DNA of 25,528 nucleotides from QPIN01 sp964535875. Its GTDB lineage: Bacteria > Pseudomonadota > Gammaproteobacteria > Methylococcales > Methylomonadaceae. The position numbers were made by a program, and so were the translations under genes. The stretch is from the NCBI GenBank assembly GCA_964535875.1, contig CAZHUE010000015.1:1-25528 (forward strand), in the 5' to 3' direction. Positions within the stretch are counted from its first letter, which is position 1; every line of letters begins with the position of its first letter. The notes beneath the pieces are model-generated. The model had not been told where the DNA came from. It saw nothing but the letters and a program-made list of their open reading frames with translations, and made no database searches. Shown piece by piece: positions 8,983 through 17,767 of the stretch.

Positions 8983-10346
8983 GCGGCTAACTCCATTACT
9001 GCGGCTGTAAACTTCTCACCTCTTTCTTGATAATTTTTAAATTGATCTAAACTTGCACAAGCTGGGCTTAGTAAAACGTTTTCTCCCTGTTTAGCAAGTG
9101 ATGCTGCTATTTGTACAGCTTCTTTAATATTTTTTGCTCTAGATGAAGGAACGCGATGATTGATTGCTTTATCAATTAGTTCAGCATCTTTTCCCAGTAA
9201 AATGACATGTTTTGTTTTTTTGTAGATGAATGGAATGAGCTCTTGAATATCAGCATCTTTGGCGTCGCCACCTGCTATCAGGATAACTTTATTTTGGTAA
9301 CCTTGAAGAGCTGCAATGCATGCGCCAATATTTGTAGCTTTTGAATCATTAATCCAGGTGACGCCTTTAACATTGGCAATTTTCTGCATACGATGCTCTA
9401 ACCCTTTAAACACACGTAAAGCTATACACATTGATTGAACATTAAGGTTTACCGCTGTTCCCAATGCTAATGCTGCTAGAGCATTGGCGACGTTATGTAA
9501 GCCTTCCGTTGGTAAATCTGCTTTTCGCATTAATGGTTGTTTAGAATTCATTAGCCATTCTTCTCTTTGCTGCATTTCAAGATGAAATCCAGTTTTTTTA
9601 GAGATAGAAAAGGTCAATGATTTTCTGTTTTTTATTTTCATTGCCTTGACGATGTTATCGTCATTATTCAGCACCATGACTCCATTTCCAGAAAAAACAC
9701 TTTGTTTTTCTTTTACATAAGCTGTCATATCACCATGCCTGTCAATATGGTCTGCTGATATATTTAATACTGTTGCTGCCGTTGCATTGAGTTTAGATGT
9801 CCTTTCTAGTTGAAAACTGGAAAGTTCTAATACATAGAGTTCAATATTTTCATCTAATAAATCTAAAGCTGGTATACCAAGGTTTCCACCCATTGCTGTT
9901 TTTTTATTTGCTTCATTACCCATATTTCCCAGCATAGTTGTGACGGTGCTTTTTCCATTTGACCCCGTAATTGCAATAATGGGTTGGTTAGTTGAACAAG
10001 AAAATAAGTCAATATCACTGATTAACTTGGCACCAGATAAAATTGCTCTTTGAATGAACTCTTCTTCTAAAGAAATACCGGGACTTACAATTAAATGTGT
10101 TGCAACATCAAATGCAGTTTGATTAAACCCTCCTGTAAAAACTGGTGTATCAGGGTGGTTTTGCAAAAGTTCTCGAATAAAGGGTGGTTTTTTCCGACTA
10201 TCAGTTACTGCAAATGATAAATTTTGCTGATTCAAAAACTTAGCAACTGAATATCCAGTATCACCCAAGCCTACGACCAAAATCTTTGAATTTTCATTCA
10301 AAGACATATGTTCGTTTAATGAGGCTAAAATCTCTATGTTATTCAT
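8979..10346 (-). CDS. murD: UDP-N-acetylmuramoyl-L-alanine--D-glutamate ligase MurD
   Basis: MurD adds D-glutamate to UDP-MurNAc-L-Ala with ATP. The 455 residues show the N-terminal nucleotide-binding fold KILVVGLGDTGYS (21-33), the Mur ligase P-loop TGSNGKST (127-134), LELSSFQLE, the conserved ADHIDRHG (MurD usually has DHMDRY or DHLDRH), NDSKATN and a C-terminal domain with LLSPACASLDQFKNYQERG. This last motif is characteristic of MurD. The ATG at 10346 is favoured by its TAATG overlap with mraY. A later in-frame ATG at codon 14 is possible. Confidence 0.97.
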   Translation of the reverse strand: MNNIEILASLNEHMSLNENSKILVVGLGDTGYSVAKFLNQQNLSFAVTDSRKKPPFIRELLQNHPDTPVFTGGFNQTAFDVATHLIVSPGISLEEEFIQRAILSGAKLISDIDLFSCSTNQPIIAITGSNGKSTVTTMLGNMGNEANKKTAMGGNLGIPALDLLDENIELYVLELSSFQLERTSKLNATAATVLNISADHIDRHGDMTAYVKEKQSVFSGNGVMVLNNDDNIVKAMKIKNRKSLTFSISKKTGFHLEMQQREEWLMNSKQPLMRKADLPTEGLHNVANALAALALGTAVNLNVQSMCIALRVFKGLEHRMQKIANVKGVTWINDSKATNIGACIAALQGYQNKVILIAGGDAKDADIQELIPFIYKKTKHVILLGKDAELIDKAINHRVPSSRAKNIKEAVQIAASLAKQGENVLLSPACASLDQFKNYQERGEKFTAAVMELAA

Positions 10347-11428
10347 TATCTAAGTTTTAATGTTGCTAAACCGATCAAGACTAAAATTACTGTGATAATC
10401 CAGAATCGAACGATAATCCTGGGTTCTGGCCAGCCTTTCAGCTCGTAATGATGATGAATAGGGGCCATCAAAAACACGCGTTTACCACGCATTTTGTATG
10501 AGGCTACTTGAATGATGACCGAGATGGTTTCAACCACGAAAACACCGCCCATTATCATGAGAACAATTTCTTGTCGAACTAACAAAGCTAAAACACCTAG
10601 TGCAGCCCCTAATGCTAACGCACCTACATCCCCCATAAAGACCATGGCTGGGTAAGCGTTAAACCATAAAAAACCTAAACCAGAGCCAACCAAAGCAGCA
10701 CAAAATACAAATAACTCGCCTGACTTTGGTAAATAAGGGATAGCTAAGTACGCTGAAAAATTGATATGGCCTGATAAGTAGGCGAATATCCCTAAAGCAG
10801 CAGCGACCATCACTGTTGGCATGATGGCTAAGCCATCTAAACCATCTGTTAAATTGACTGCATTGCTAGAACCCACAATGATAAAATAAGCAACGACAAT
10901 GTACGTCCAGCCCATTTCAATCATTACATCCTTAAAGAAAGGGACAATAAATTGAGTTTCTTCAGCAACTTCAGCAGATATGTATAGAAAAGTACCTGCA
11001 CAAAGCGCAATAAGTGATTGCCAAAATATTTTTACCTTTGCAGATAGACCGTCACTGTTTCCTTGCATGACTTTTCTATAGTCATCTACAAACCCTATTA
11101 TTCCATTGCCTAGTGTTACTAATAACACGACCCAAATATAGCGGTTTTCAAGATTGGCCCATAACAAAGTGCTAACAGATATAGCAACTAAAATTAATGA
11201 GCCACCCATTGTCGGTGTGCCAGCTTTTTGATAATGGCTTTCTGGTCCTTCTTCTCGAATTGATTGACCAATTTTTTTTCTGGTCAATTTTTTAATCATA
11301 ACCGGGCCAACAATAAATGAAATAATGAGCGCTGTTAGTGCACCTAAAATAGCGCGTAGTGTCAGGTATTGAAACACTTGAAAACCACTATCAAAGGTCA
11401 TTAAATATTCACTTAAATAAAGTAACAT
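10346..11428 (-). CDS. mraY: Phospho-N-acetylmuramoyl-pentapeptide transferase MraY
   Basis: MraY is the polytopic inner-membrane enzyme that moves phospho-MurNAc-pentapeptide from UDP to undecaprenyl phosphate, forming lipid I. The 360 residues have about ten membrane helices. Family motifs are visible: the DD pair in FVDDYRKVM with SDGLSAKVK, NLTDGLDGLA, the aspartate motif FMGDVGALALG and PIHHHYELKGWPE with its three histidines. The N-terminus MLLYLSEYL resembles that of E. coli MraY, and AAGGA lies five bases before the ATG. The gene follows murF after a 9-base gap. Confidence 0.98.
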   Translation of the reverse strand: MLLYLSEYLMTFDSGFQVFQYLTLRAILGALTALIISFIVGPVMIKKLTRKKIGQSIREEGPESHYQKAGTPTMGGSLILVAISVSTLLWANLENRYIWVVLLVTLGNGIIGFVDDYRKVMQGNSDGLSAKVKIFWQSLIALCAGTFLYISAEVAEETQFIVPFFKDVMIEMGWTYIVVAYFIIVGSSNAVNLTDGLDGLAIMPTVMVAAALGIFAYLSGHINFSAYLAIPYLPKSGELFVFCAALVGSGLGFLWFNAYPAMVFMGDVGALALGAALGVLALLVRQEIVLMIMGGVFVVETISVIIQVASYKMRGKRVFLMAPIHHHYELKGWPEPRIIVRFWIITVILVLIGLATLKLR

Positions 11429-11437
11429 GGCTATCCT

Positions 11438-12799
11438 TTATCTTCTGAAGTCATCAATAAACGCAGCAACTACGTCTTCCATTTTTTGAGTTCTGGATCC
11501 TTTTATTAGCAGAGTCTCATTATTCTTTTGCTGTTTTTTTATTGCTTTTATTAATTGTTCTTGAGAGTTAAAAAAATTAGCTCCACTTCCAAATTCTTCA
11601 ACGGTATATCTAGTGTCTTCACCCACAGTAAATAAACGATCAATACCCATTGATTTGATTAAAGCGCCCATTTCTTTGTGTATTTGTTTACTGTTGCCTC
11701 CCAGCTCAGCTAATGCGCCTAAAACAACCCAATGTTCTCCTTTGCATTGCATTAATACAGTTAGTGCTGCCTCTAATGAGCTAGGGTTTGCGTTATAAGT
11801 GTCATCAATAAAAAGGTTGCCTTGTTTGTCTACTAATGGCTGTAACCTCCCCTGAACTGGCTCAATGCTTTCTAACCCTTGCTTTATTTGTTCAAGTTTA
11901 ATATCAAAATGTACACAACTGGCTGCTGCTGTTAAGGCATTTATTACACTATGTTGACCTGCCAGCCTAAGCTTTATGGTTATTTCGCCTTTCGTTGTTA
12001 ACAGTGTGAAGTGAGTGAAAAATTCATTATCTTTAATTTCTGAATAAATTTCCTTGGCACTTATTTCTGCCGTAGGATCCAGACCAAAAGTAATCACTTT
12101 TTTATCTTCGGTTAATTCTAGCCACAAAGGGTAAAAAGGGTCATCCCTGTTAAGTATGGCAACCCCATTACAAGTAAGGCTTTCAAAAATCTCACCTTTG
12201 GCAATTGCCGTTCTTTCAAGACTACCAAAACCTTCTATATGCGCTGGACCAACATTTGTAACGACCGCAATATCAGGTTTTACATAATGACTGCTATATT
12301 TGATTTCCCCTGCATGGTTTGCGCCCATCTCTATTACGGCAAAGTGATGTTGCTGATTAATTTTTAATAATGTCAGTGGTACACCAATATCGTTGTTCAA
12401 ATTTCCTTGTGTAAATAAGACATTAGAATTAACTGCTAATATAGCTGCAGTCATTTCCTTTACTGTTGTTTTTCCATTGCTTCCAGTAATGCCAATAGTT
12501 TTTACTTTTGCTTTGGATTTCCAGGCACCTGATATTACTGCCAAGGCTAAATGACTATCCTTGACAACTATTGATGGGCATTCAGTTTCTATTTCATTTT
12601 CAACCAAAACAGCACTGGCACCGGCCGTTTCTGCTTTACTTATAAAAGTATGCCCATCAAAATTTTGGCCTTTAAGAGCCAGATAAAGGTCGCCAGCAGA
12701 TAAAGTTCGGGTATCTATACTGACTGATGAAATATTTATATCCTGACCGGATAAACGCCCACTTACATGTGAGGCAATTTCACTTAAAGACATATTCAT
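11438..12799 (-). CDS. murF: UDP-MurNAc-tripeptide--D-alanyl-D-alanine ligase MurF
   Basis: MurF joins D-Ala-D-Ala, the product of Ddl encoded in the same operon, to UDP-MurNAc-tripeptide and so finishes the pentapeptide precursor. The protein shows SVSIDTRTLSAGDLYLALKG, the P-loop GITGSNGKTTVKEM, AVIEMGANHAGEI, NVGPAHIEGFGS and IDDTYNANPSS, all typical of MurF. I chose the ATG at 12799 (MNMSLSEIAS, about 453 residues) because it forms an ATGA overlap with the murE stop. An ATG at 12814, deeper in murE, would add five residues. One at 12793 is also possible. No strong ribosome binding site separates them. Confidence 0.95.
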   Translation of the reverse strand: MNMSLSEIASHVSGRLSGQDINISSVSIDTRTLSAGDLYLALKGQNFDGHTFISKAETAGASAVLVENEIETECPSIVVKDSHLALAVISGAWKSKAKVKTIGITGSNGKTTVKEMTAAILAVNSNVLFTQGNLNNDIGVPLTLLKINQQHHFAVIEMGANHAGEIKYSSHYVKPDIAVVTNVGPAHIEGFGSLERTAIAKGEIFESLTCNGVAILNRDDPFYPLWLELTEDKKVITFGLDPTAEISAKEIYSEIKDNEFFTHFTLLTTKGEITIKLRLAGQHSVINALTAAASCVHFDIKLEQIKQGLESIEPVQGRLQPLVDKQGNLFIDDTYNANPSSLEAALTVLMQCKGEHWVVLGALAELGGNSKQIHKEMGALIKSMGIDRLFTVGEDTRYTVEEFGSGANFFNSQEQLIKAIKKQQKNNETLLIKGSRTQKMEDVVAAFIDDFRR

Positions 12800-14277
12800 A
12801 TTGTGGCCGTCCATTTCTGTAAAGCGAGTGTTACTAAATCCTGATCACTAAAAGGGTACTTAACCCCTTTGATTTCTTGATAGCTCTCATGTCCTTTACC
12901 TGCAATAACTACGCAGTCGTTTTGATTAGCCAGTTTTATCACTTTATAAATTGCTTCTTGTCTATTTTGAATAACTTCAACGTGTTTATTTTTAAATCCA
13001 TCTATAATGTCATCAATGATTTTTTCGGGGTTCTCAAACCGAGGGTTATCATTGGTAAGCACAATGTGATCAGCTAACTTTTCTGCAATTTCACCCATTT
13101 TTTTACGTTTACCCTGGTCTCTGTTACCGCCACAGCCAAAAATCAAAAAAAGTTTTTGTTGATTATATTTACTTAAACATTTCAGCAACTTTTCCAAAGC
13201 ATCTGGTGTATGGGCATAATCAACAAAAACAAAAGGCTTTCCATTGCCTCCGAAACTTTCTATTCGTCCTTTTACTGGAATCAACTTTTCTGTCATGTTT
13301 GCCGCTGTGTTTAAGGAATACCCCTGAGCTAATAACACTGTAATCACTGCCAACAAGTTTTCTAAATTAAAGTCACCGACTATTTTTGTCTGTACCGAGA
13401 CCTTTTCATTTCTCCAACAACAAAAAAACTTGATCCCATCCAAACTTGATTCAACCTCATTAGCCACAACGTTTTCTGTTAAATGACTTTTACTTCCAGT
13501 GACACTAAATCCCCATTGTTTGACTCTCTTATGGGTTGCAGCTAAAAAAACCTCGCTATTTTTATCATCAGTATTCACAATGGCAAACTGTAAGTCAGCA
13601 TGTTTAAATAATATGAGTTTAGCGTTTAGATAATCCGTCATTGATCTGTGATAATCCAAATGGTCACGACTTAAATTAATAAATAATGCGCCTTTAAAAT
13701 GGACTGCATTGACTCTTCCTTGCTGTAAACCATGTGATGAAACTTCCATCACGACTGTTTTTATGTTCGACTGAACAAAGTCAGCTAACATAGCCTGAAT
13801 TGCTATTGCATCTGGTGTAGTATTAATTGTTTCTTTAAGTACCCCTTTTTTACCCCATCCCAATGTCCCGATCACGCCACAGTCGGGTAAGACTTGTAAT
13901 AAAAATTGACTGCAAGTCGTTTTGCCATTTGTCCCTGTCACACCAATTACATCGACTACCGAAGATGGATATTGATAAAAACGGCTAGCGATGCCACCAA
14001 GTTTTGAACCTAAATATTTCACAGCCAGTTGATAAACATTCAATTTATCCAAGGCAAATGATTCGCTACCCTGCGGGTCATAAATTACTGCACAAGCACC
14101 TTTTTCAATGGCTTGATTCAAATAAAGTAAGCCATGTTCGGTTACGCCAGCAATCGCAATAAATACAAATCCTTTTTTAATTTTTCTGCTATCAAGAGAA
14201 AAACCTTTAATCTCAATTTCACTTGCAACTTTTGACTTTTGATCAACAAATCCTTCAATTAACTCCGACAGATTCAT
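12796..14277 (-). CDS. murE: UDP-MurNAc-L-Ala-D-Glu--meso-diaminopimelate ligase MurE
   Basis: MurE adds the third stem-peptide residue. The 493 residues contain SLDSRKIKKGFVFIA for UDP-MurNAc binding, the P-loop TGTNGKTT (114-121), NLSRDHLDYH (201-210), the lysine in YLNAK (K220), which is carbamylated in the family, and VDYAHTPDALEK. The motif DNPR at 410-413 is the established signature for meso-diaminopimelate rather than lysine, so this organism should have DAP-type peptidoglycan. The ATG overlaps the ftsI stop (ATGA) and the stop overlaps the murF start. Confidence 0.97.
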   Translation of the reverse strand: MNLSELIEGFVDQKSKVASEIEIKGFSLDSRKIKKGFVFIAIAGVTEHGLLYLNQAIEKGACAVIYDPQGSESFALDKLNVYQLAVKYLGSKLGGIASRFYQYPSSVVDVIGVTGTNGKTTCSQFLLQVLPDCGVIGTLGWGKKGVLKETINTTPDAIAIQAMLADFVQSNIKTVVMEVSSHGLQQGRVNAVHFKGALFINLSRDHLDYHRSMTDYLNAKLILFKHADLQFAIVNTDDKNSEVFLAATHKRVKQWGFSVTGSKSHLTENVVANEVESSLDGIKFFCCWRNEKVSVQTKIVGDFNLENLLAVITVLLAQGYSLNTAANMTEKLIPVKGRIESFGGNGKPFVFVDYAHTPDALEKLLKCLSKYNQQKLFLIFGCGGNRDQGKRKKMGEIAEKLADHIVLTNDNPRFENPEKIIDDIIDGFKNKHVEVIQNRQEAIYKVIKLANQNDCVVIAGKGHESYQEIKGVKYPFSDQDLVTLALQKWTATI

Positions 14278-16007
14278 TGTGTTTTTGTCAGCAATACCGG
14301 CATTGTGTCCTCCTTGTCAGGTTCCACACCATATGCTCTTAATGCGCCTGCCATAGCTTTTGCAAATATGGGGCCTGCAACCTGTCCACCGTAATATTTC
14401 CCTGCACTTGGTTCGTCAACCATAACTGCAATAACAAAACGCGGATTGCTTGCCGGTGCCAACCCAACAAAAACAGCTAAATAACGATCTTCTGTATATC
14501 CACCTGCCATGGCTTTTTTTACGGTGCCTGTTTTCCCCGCCACTCTATATCCATCGACTCGAGCTTGATATGCCGTTCCATCTTTTTCAAGAACATGTTC
14601 AATCATTTCTCTAACTTTGATTGCAGTTTTTTTACTAAATACTCTTTTTGCATCATTGTCGATTTCACGTTTTAATAGACTGACTGAATGTAATATTCCA
14701 TCGTCAGCTAAGGTTGTATATGCCCTTGCTAATTGTAATGTAGATGTTGAAACACCGTAACCATAGGATAAAGTAGCTTTTTCAAAGTCATTCCATCTTT
14801 GGAAATCGAGTAATTCACCACTGGATTCACCAGGAAATCCTGCATTTGCAGAAGAGCCAAATCCTAATTGGTTATACTTTCCCCAAAAATACTCACTCGG
14901 CATCATTAGTGCAATCTTACTTATTGCAATATTGCTGGACTTTTTTAAAGTATGCATTAAGTCCAGTGTCCCGTAATTATGCATATCCTTAACTAAATTA
15001 CGCCCCACTCTATAAAACCCCTTTGTCTCAATCTGAATATCTTCATCTACATACCCGCCATCCAACGCTGCTGCAACAACAAATGGTTTAACGGTCGAGC
15101 CAGGTTCAAAAATATCCAGCATGGCTCTATTTCTATACAAATGCCCTTTTAAACCTTTTCTGCTATTCGGGTTAAAGGCCGGTTGACTCGCTGCTGCTAA
15201 AATTTCACCGTTTTTTGCATCCAGAACAACGATTGATGCTGAAAATGCTTTGTGCTCAATATATCCTGCCTGCAAAGCTTTAAATGCTAAATATTGAAGA
15301 CGCTGATCAATACTTAAAACTATATCTTGCCCAGGAATGGGGGCTTTAATATTTTCAATATCTTTATCGTTAATAACTCTGCGTCTACCATCCCTAATCA
15401 CACGTTTTTTACCCCTAGTGCCTTTTAAACTCTGTTCATAGGCTCGTTCCATTCCTTCTTGACCAACATCATCTATATTAGTAAAGCCAACAATATGTGC
15501 AGAAACTGCACCTGAAGGATAAAAACGCTTAAACTCCCTTTCAAAATAAACACCTTTAACCTGTAAGTTTTTTATTTTGTTAATTAATACAGGGTTAACC
15601 CTTCGTTTTAGATAAGCAAAACGTTTTGAATTATTTGCATTTAGTAAGCTATTAGTTTTTTTAATGGGTAATTTTAATAACTCGGCTATTTGTCTAAATT
15701 TCTCTTTTTCTTCAACCTTAAAATGCTGAGGATTAACCCAGACAGACTTTACCGGGGTGCTAATGGCTAACGGCACATTATTCCTATCTAAAATTTTTCC
15801 CCTATAAGCTGGAACAGTGACAACGCCAATATGTCTCCGGTCACCTTGTTGTTTTAAGAATTGAGTGTCAATAACCTGTAAAAAAATTGCTCTGCATGCA
15901 AGAACAGTCATTGCAAGCAGAATTAGACCCAATAATAATTTTCTCCTTACAGCAAAAGCTGCTGGTTTTATTTGTTCGGTTTGTGAAAATCTTAAGCCCT
16001 GCATCAT
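14274..16007 (-). CDS. ftsI: Septal transpeptidase FtsI (penicillin-binding protein 3)
   Basis: FtsI is the class B penicillin-binding protein that cross-links new septal peptidoglycan made by FtsW. The 577 residues start with a cytoplasmic tail, then one membrane helix (about 23-43), a pedestal domain beginning at VPAYRGKILDRN, and the transpeptidase domain. The three active-site motifs are present: SxxK as STVK (304-307, in EPGSTVKPF), SxN as SSN (357-359) and KTG (492-494, in GKTGT). Length matches PBP3. The start ATGATG follows the ftsL stop directly (TAAATG), so either of the first two Met codons may be used. Confidence 0.97.
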   Translation of the reverse strand: MMQGLRFSQTEQIKPAAFAVRRKLLLGLILLAMTVLACRAIFLQVIDTQFLKQQGDRRHIGVVTVPAYRGKILDRNNVPLAISTPVKSVWVNPQHFKVEEKEKFRQIAELLKLPIKKTNSLLNANNSKRFAYLKRRVNPVLINKIKNLQVKGVYFEREFKRFYPSGAVSAHIVGFTNIDDVGQEGMERAYEQSLKGTRGKKRVIRDGRRRVINDKDIENIKAPIPGQDIVLSIDQRLQYLAFKALQAGYIEHKAFSASIVVLDAKNGEILAAASQPAFNPNSRKGLKGHLYRNRAMLDIFEPGSTVKPFVVAAALDGGYVDEDIQIETKGFYRVGRNLVKDMHNYGTLDLMHTLKKSSNIAISKIALMMPSEYFWGKYNQLGFGSSANAGFPGESSGELLDFQRWNDFEKATLSYGYGVSTSTLQLARAYTTLADDGILHSVSLLKREIDNDAKRVFSKKTAIKVREMIEHVLEKDGTAYQARVDGYRVAGKTGTVKKAMAGGYTEDRYLAVFVGLAPASNPRFVIAVMVDEPSAGKYYGGQVAGPIFAKAMAGALRAYGVEPDKEDTMPVLLTKTQ

Positions 16008-16280
16008 TTATGGTCTAAGGTAAATAATTTTTTTACGTTCAGGTATTCTCAAGTTCAATTTTTTTTTTGCCAGATGTTCGACTCTATTTTCTTCCGTCAA
16101 AGTCGTTAATTCCAACTGTAATTGTCCCCATTCAACCTCATAATTATCCAAGGTTGTTTCTTGTTTTTGAATATCTATAAACAATGATCGAGAGCGGTAT
16201 TTACTTATAATGACTGCCATTGCAGAGATTAGTAAAATTATAATCAAACCCATTCCTAACCAGGCTTTAGAATAAAACAA
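16008..16280 (-). CDS. ftsL: Cell division protein FtsL
   Basis: FtsL is a small bitopic protein that forms a coiled coil with FtsB and, with FtsQ, activates FtsWI. This 90-residue protein has one membrane helix (about 8-27, LGMGLIIILLISAMAVIIS) and a periplasmic heptad-like helix (about 33-75), ending in RIPERKKIIYLRP as FtsL usually does. No ATG fits: the best start is TTG at 16280, five bases after the rsmH stop, with only a weak AGAAAGAG upstream. CTG or ATT codons a few bases earlier cannot be excluded. A weak start would keep FtsL low relative to its neighbours, but that is inference. Identity rests on position, size and topology. Confidence 0.9.
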   Translation of the reverse strand: MFYSKAWLGMGLIIILLISAMAVIISKYRSRSLFIDIQKQETTLDNYEVEWGQLQLELTTLTEENRVEHLAKKKLNLRIPERKKIIYLRP

Positions 16281-16285
16281 AATAA

Positions 16286-17212
16286 TCAGACTCTTTCTGC
16301 TACACGTAGTACAGCACTTCTTGCTCTGGGGTTTTTTTGCAACTCAAGTTTTCCCGCTTTAATAAATTTGCCTACTTTTTTTAATAATCCTCGTTCAATA
16401 TCGGTTTCTTTTATTGGCAGCTTACCAGGATTAAATTTTCGACCTGATTCATTTCTAATAAAACGTTTAACTATTCTGTCCTCCAATGAATGAAAAGAAA
16501 TAACAACCAACCTGCCGCCGGGACGTAAAACGTTGGCAGCCTGTTGCAAGCCTTTTTTGATTTCTCCTAATTCATTATTGATTTCAATTCTTATTGCCTG
16601 AAAACTCCTGGTGGCAGGGTGCTTGTTTTTTTCAGTTTTAGGCACTATGTTTTCAATTAATTGTGCTAAATCTCGTGTTGTTTTAAGTTGCGAAACTTGT
16701 CTGCTTTCTACTATCGTTTTTGCAATTCGTCTGGAAAAACGTTCTTCCCCGTATTCAAATAACACCTTGACTAATAATTGCTCATCTACTTGCGCAAGCC
16801 ATTCAGCAGCTGATATTCCATGACTGGTATCCATACGCATATCTAGAGGCCCATCTTTTAAAAAACTAAACCCTCTTGAAGCGTCATCCAATTGTGGGGA
16901 AGAAACACCAAGATCCATCAGTACACCGTCAATTTTTCCAAAGTACCCCTTGTTTTTCACAACCGTTTCCAAGTCAGAAAAAGGGCGATGAATTAGAAAA
17001 AACCTCTTGTCTTTACTCATTGTTTTTGCACACTCAGAGTTGATAGCCTCTAAATCTCGATCCAATGCTAATAATAGGCCGGGTTCATTTAATTGGGCTA
17101 ATATTCCTTTGCTATGCCCTCCGCGTCCAAAAGTACAATCTATATAAACCCCATCAGTTTTAATATTTAGGTTTTGAATGGATTCTTCATATAAAACTGA
17201 TAAGTGCTGCAT
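16286..17212 (-). CDS. rsmH: 16S rRNA (cytosine-1402-N4)-methyltransferase RsmH (MraW)
   Basis: RsmH uses S-adenosylmethionine to methylate N4 of C1402 in the ribosomal P site. The 308 residues carry the SAM-binding motif DCTFGRGGHSKGIL near the start, GVLMDLGVSSPQLDDASRGF, the family motif RSFQAIRIEINNEL and VISFHSLEDRIVKRF towards the C-terminus. Length is normal. It is the usual second gene of dcw clusters. Its ATG overlaps the mraZ stop (TAATG), implying coupled translation, and ftsL follows after five bases. Confidence 0.98.
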   Translation of the reverse strand: MQHLSVLYEESIQNLNIKTDGVYIDCTFGRGGHSKGILAQLNEPGLLLALDRDLEAINSECAKTMSKDKRFFLIHRPFSDLETVVKNKGYFGKIDGVLMDLGVSSPQLDDASRGFSFLKDGPLDMRMDTSHGISAAEWLAQVDEQLLVKVLFEYGEERFSRRIAKTIVESRQVSQLKTTRDLAQLIENIVPKTEKNKHPATRSFQAIRIEINNELGEIKKGLQQAANVLRPGGRLVVISFHSLEDRIVKRFIRNESGRKFNPGKLPIKETDIERGLLKKVGKFIKAGKLELQKNPRARSAVLRVAERV

Positions 17213-17679
17213 TAGAATGATATAGATCCAAGATCCTCAAGACCCTCAGTATCATCTTCATTCATCCACTCATTCTCTTTATCAGTCCATGCCTCTGCAT
17301 TCCATATTTCAAATTTATTTAATTGGCCTGCCAAAATAATTTTTTTTTCCATTTTGGCAAAATTGCGAAGCTTTTCGGGTAACAACAGCCTACCTTGCGC
17401 ATCCATTTCACACTCAGTTGCATTTCCAATTAAAAAACGACGAAGTTTTATAGCCATTTTATTTAAAGTTGATCGTTTGCTGATGGTTAGCTCTACTTTT
17501 TCCCATTCAGGCAGAGGATATAACCAAAGACATCCTTTTTCACCTACACACCTTTCATTCACAGCAACTGTTACAATCATTTGACGATCGCAGCTTTCTT
17601 GTAGTTCAGCCCGATATCGAGTTGGAACTGCAAGTCGCCCTTTGGCATCTAAATTGATAGAATTGACTCCGCGAAACAC
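17212..17679 (-). CDS. mraZ: Transcriptional regulator MraZ
   Basis: MraZ is a DNA-binding protein of the AbrB/SpoVT fold that forms ring-shaped oligomers. In E. coli it binds repeats next to its own promoter and represses the dcw operon. I chose the GTG at 17679 because it gives the canonical N-terminus MFRGVNSINLDAKGRLAVP and has GGGGA five bases upstream. A TTG four codons earlier would give MGNF before it. From the GTG the protein is 155 residues with the two duplicated half-domains, marked by DAKGRLAVP (11-19) and DAQGRLLLP (93-101). Both DxxGR motifs needed for DNA binding are intact. Candidate operator repeats lie just upstream. Confidence 0.94.
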   Translation of the reverse strand: MFRGVNSINLDAKGRLAVPTRYRAELQESCDRQMIVTVAVNERCVGEKGCLWLYPLPEWEKVELTISKRSTLNKMAIKLRRFLIGNATECEMDAQGRLLLPEKLRNFAKMEKKIILAGQLNKFEIWNAEAWTDKENEWMNEDDTEGLEDLGSISF

Positions 17680-17703
17680 AAAATTCCCCAAATAAACAAA
17701 AAA

Positions 17704-17730
17704 ATCCCTTTTTCACCACTTTTTACCACC
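17704..17730 (-). promoter_or_regulatory. Candidate MraZ operator: three repeats with 10-bp period
   Basis: On the minus strand the units TGGTA (17728-17724), TGGTG (17718-17714) and GGGAT (17708-17704) are spaced exactly ten bases apart, separated by A-rich 5-mers (AAAAG, AAAAA). The E. coli MraZ site is three TGGGN repeats separated by 5 bp, just downstream of the promoter. The spacing, number and position here are the same, although the third base triplet differs (TGGT instead of TGGG in two units). The repeats begin about where transcription from the promoter at 17739-17767 should start. Confidence 0.7.
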
Positions 17731-17738
17731 GAGACACA

Positions 17739-17767
17739 ACTATAGTTTTCTATTTATTACACGTCAA
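17739..17767 (-). promoter_or_regulatory. Sigma70-type promoter of the dcw operon (Pmra)
   Basis: On the minus strand TTGACG (17767-17762) and TATAGT (17744-17739) are separated by an optimal 17 bases. Transcription should start near 17732, giving a leader of about 50 bases before the mraZ GTG, with the MraZ repeats directly downstream of the start site. This is the only strong promoter I see for the 16-gene operon. Confidence 0.75.
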
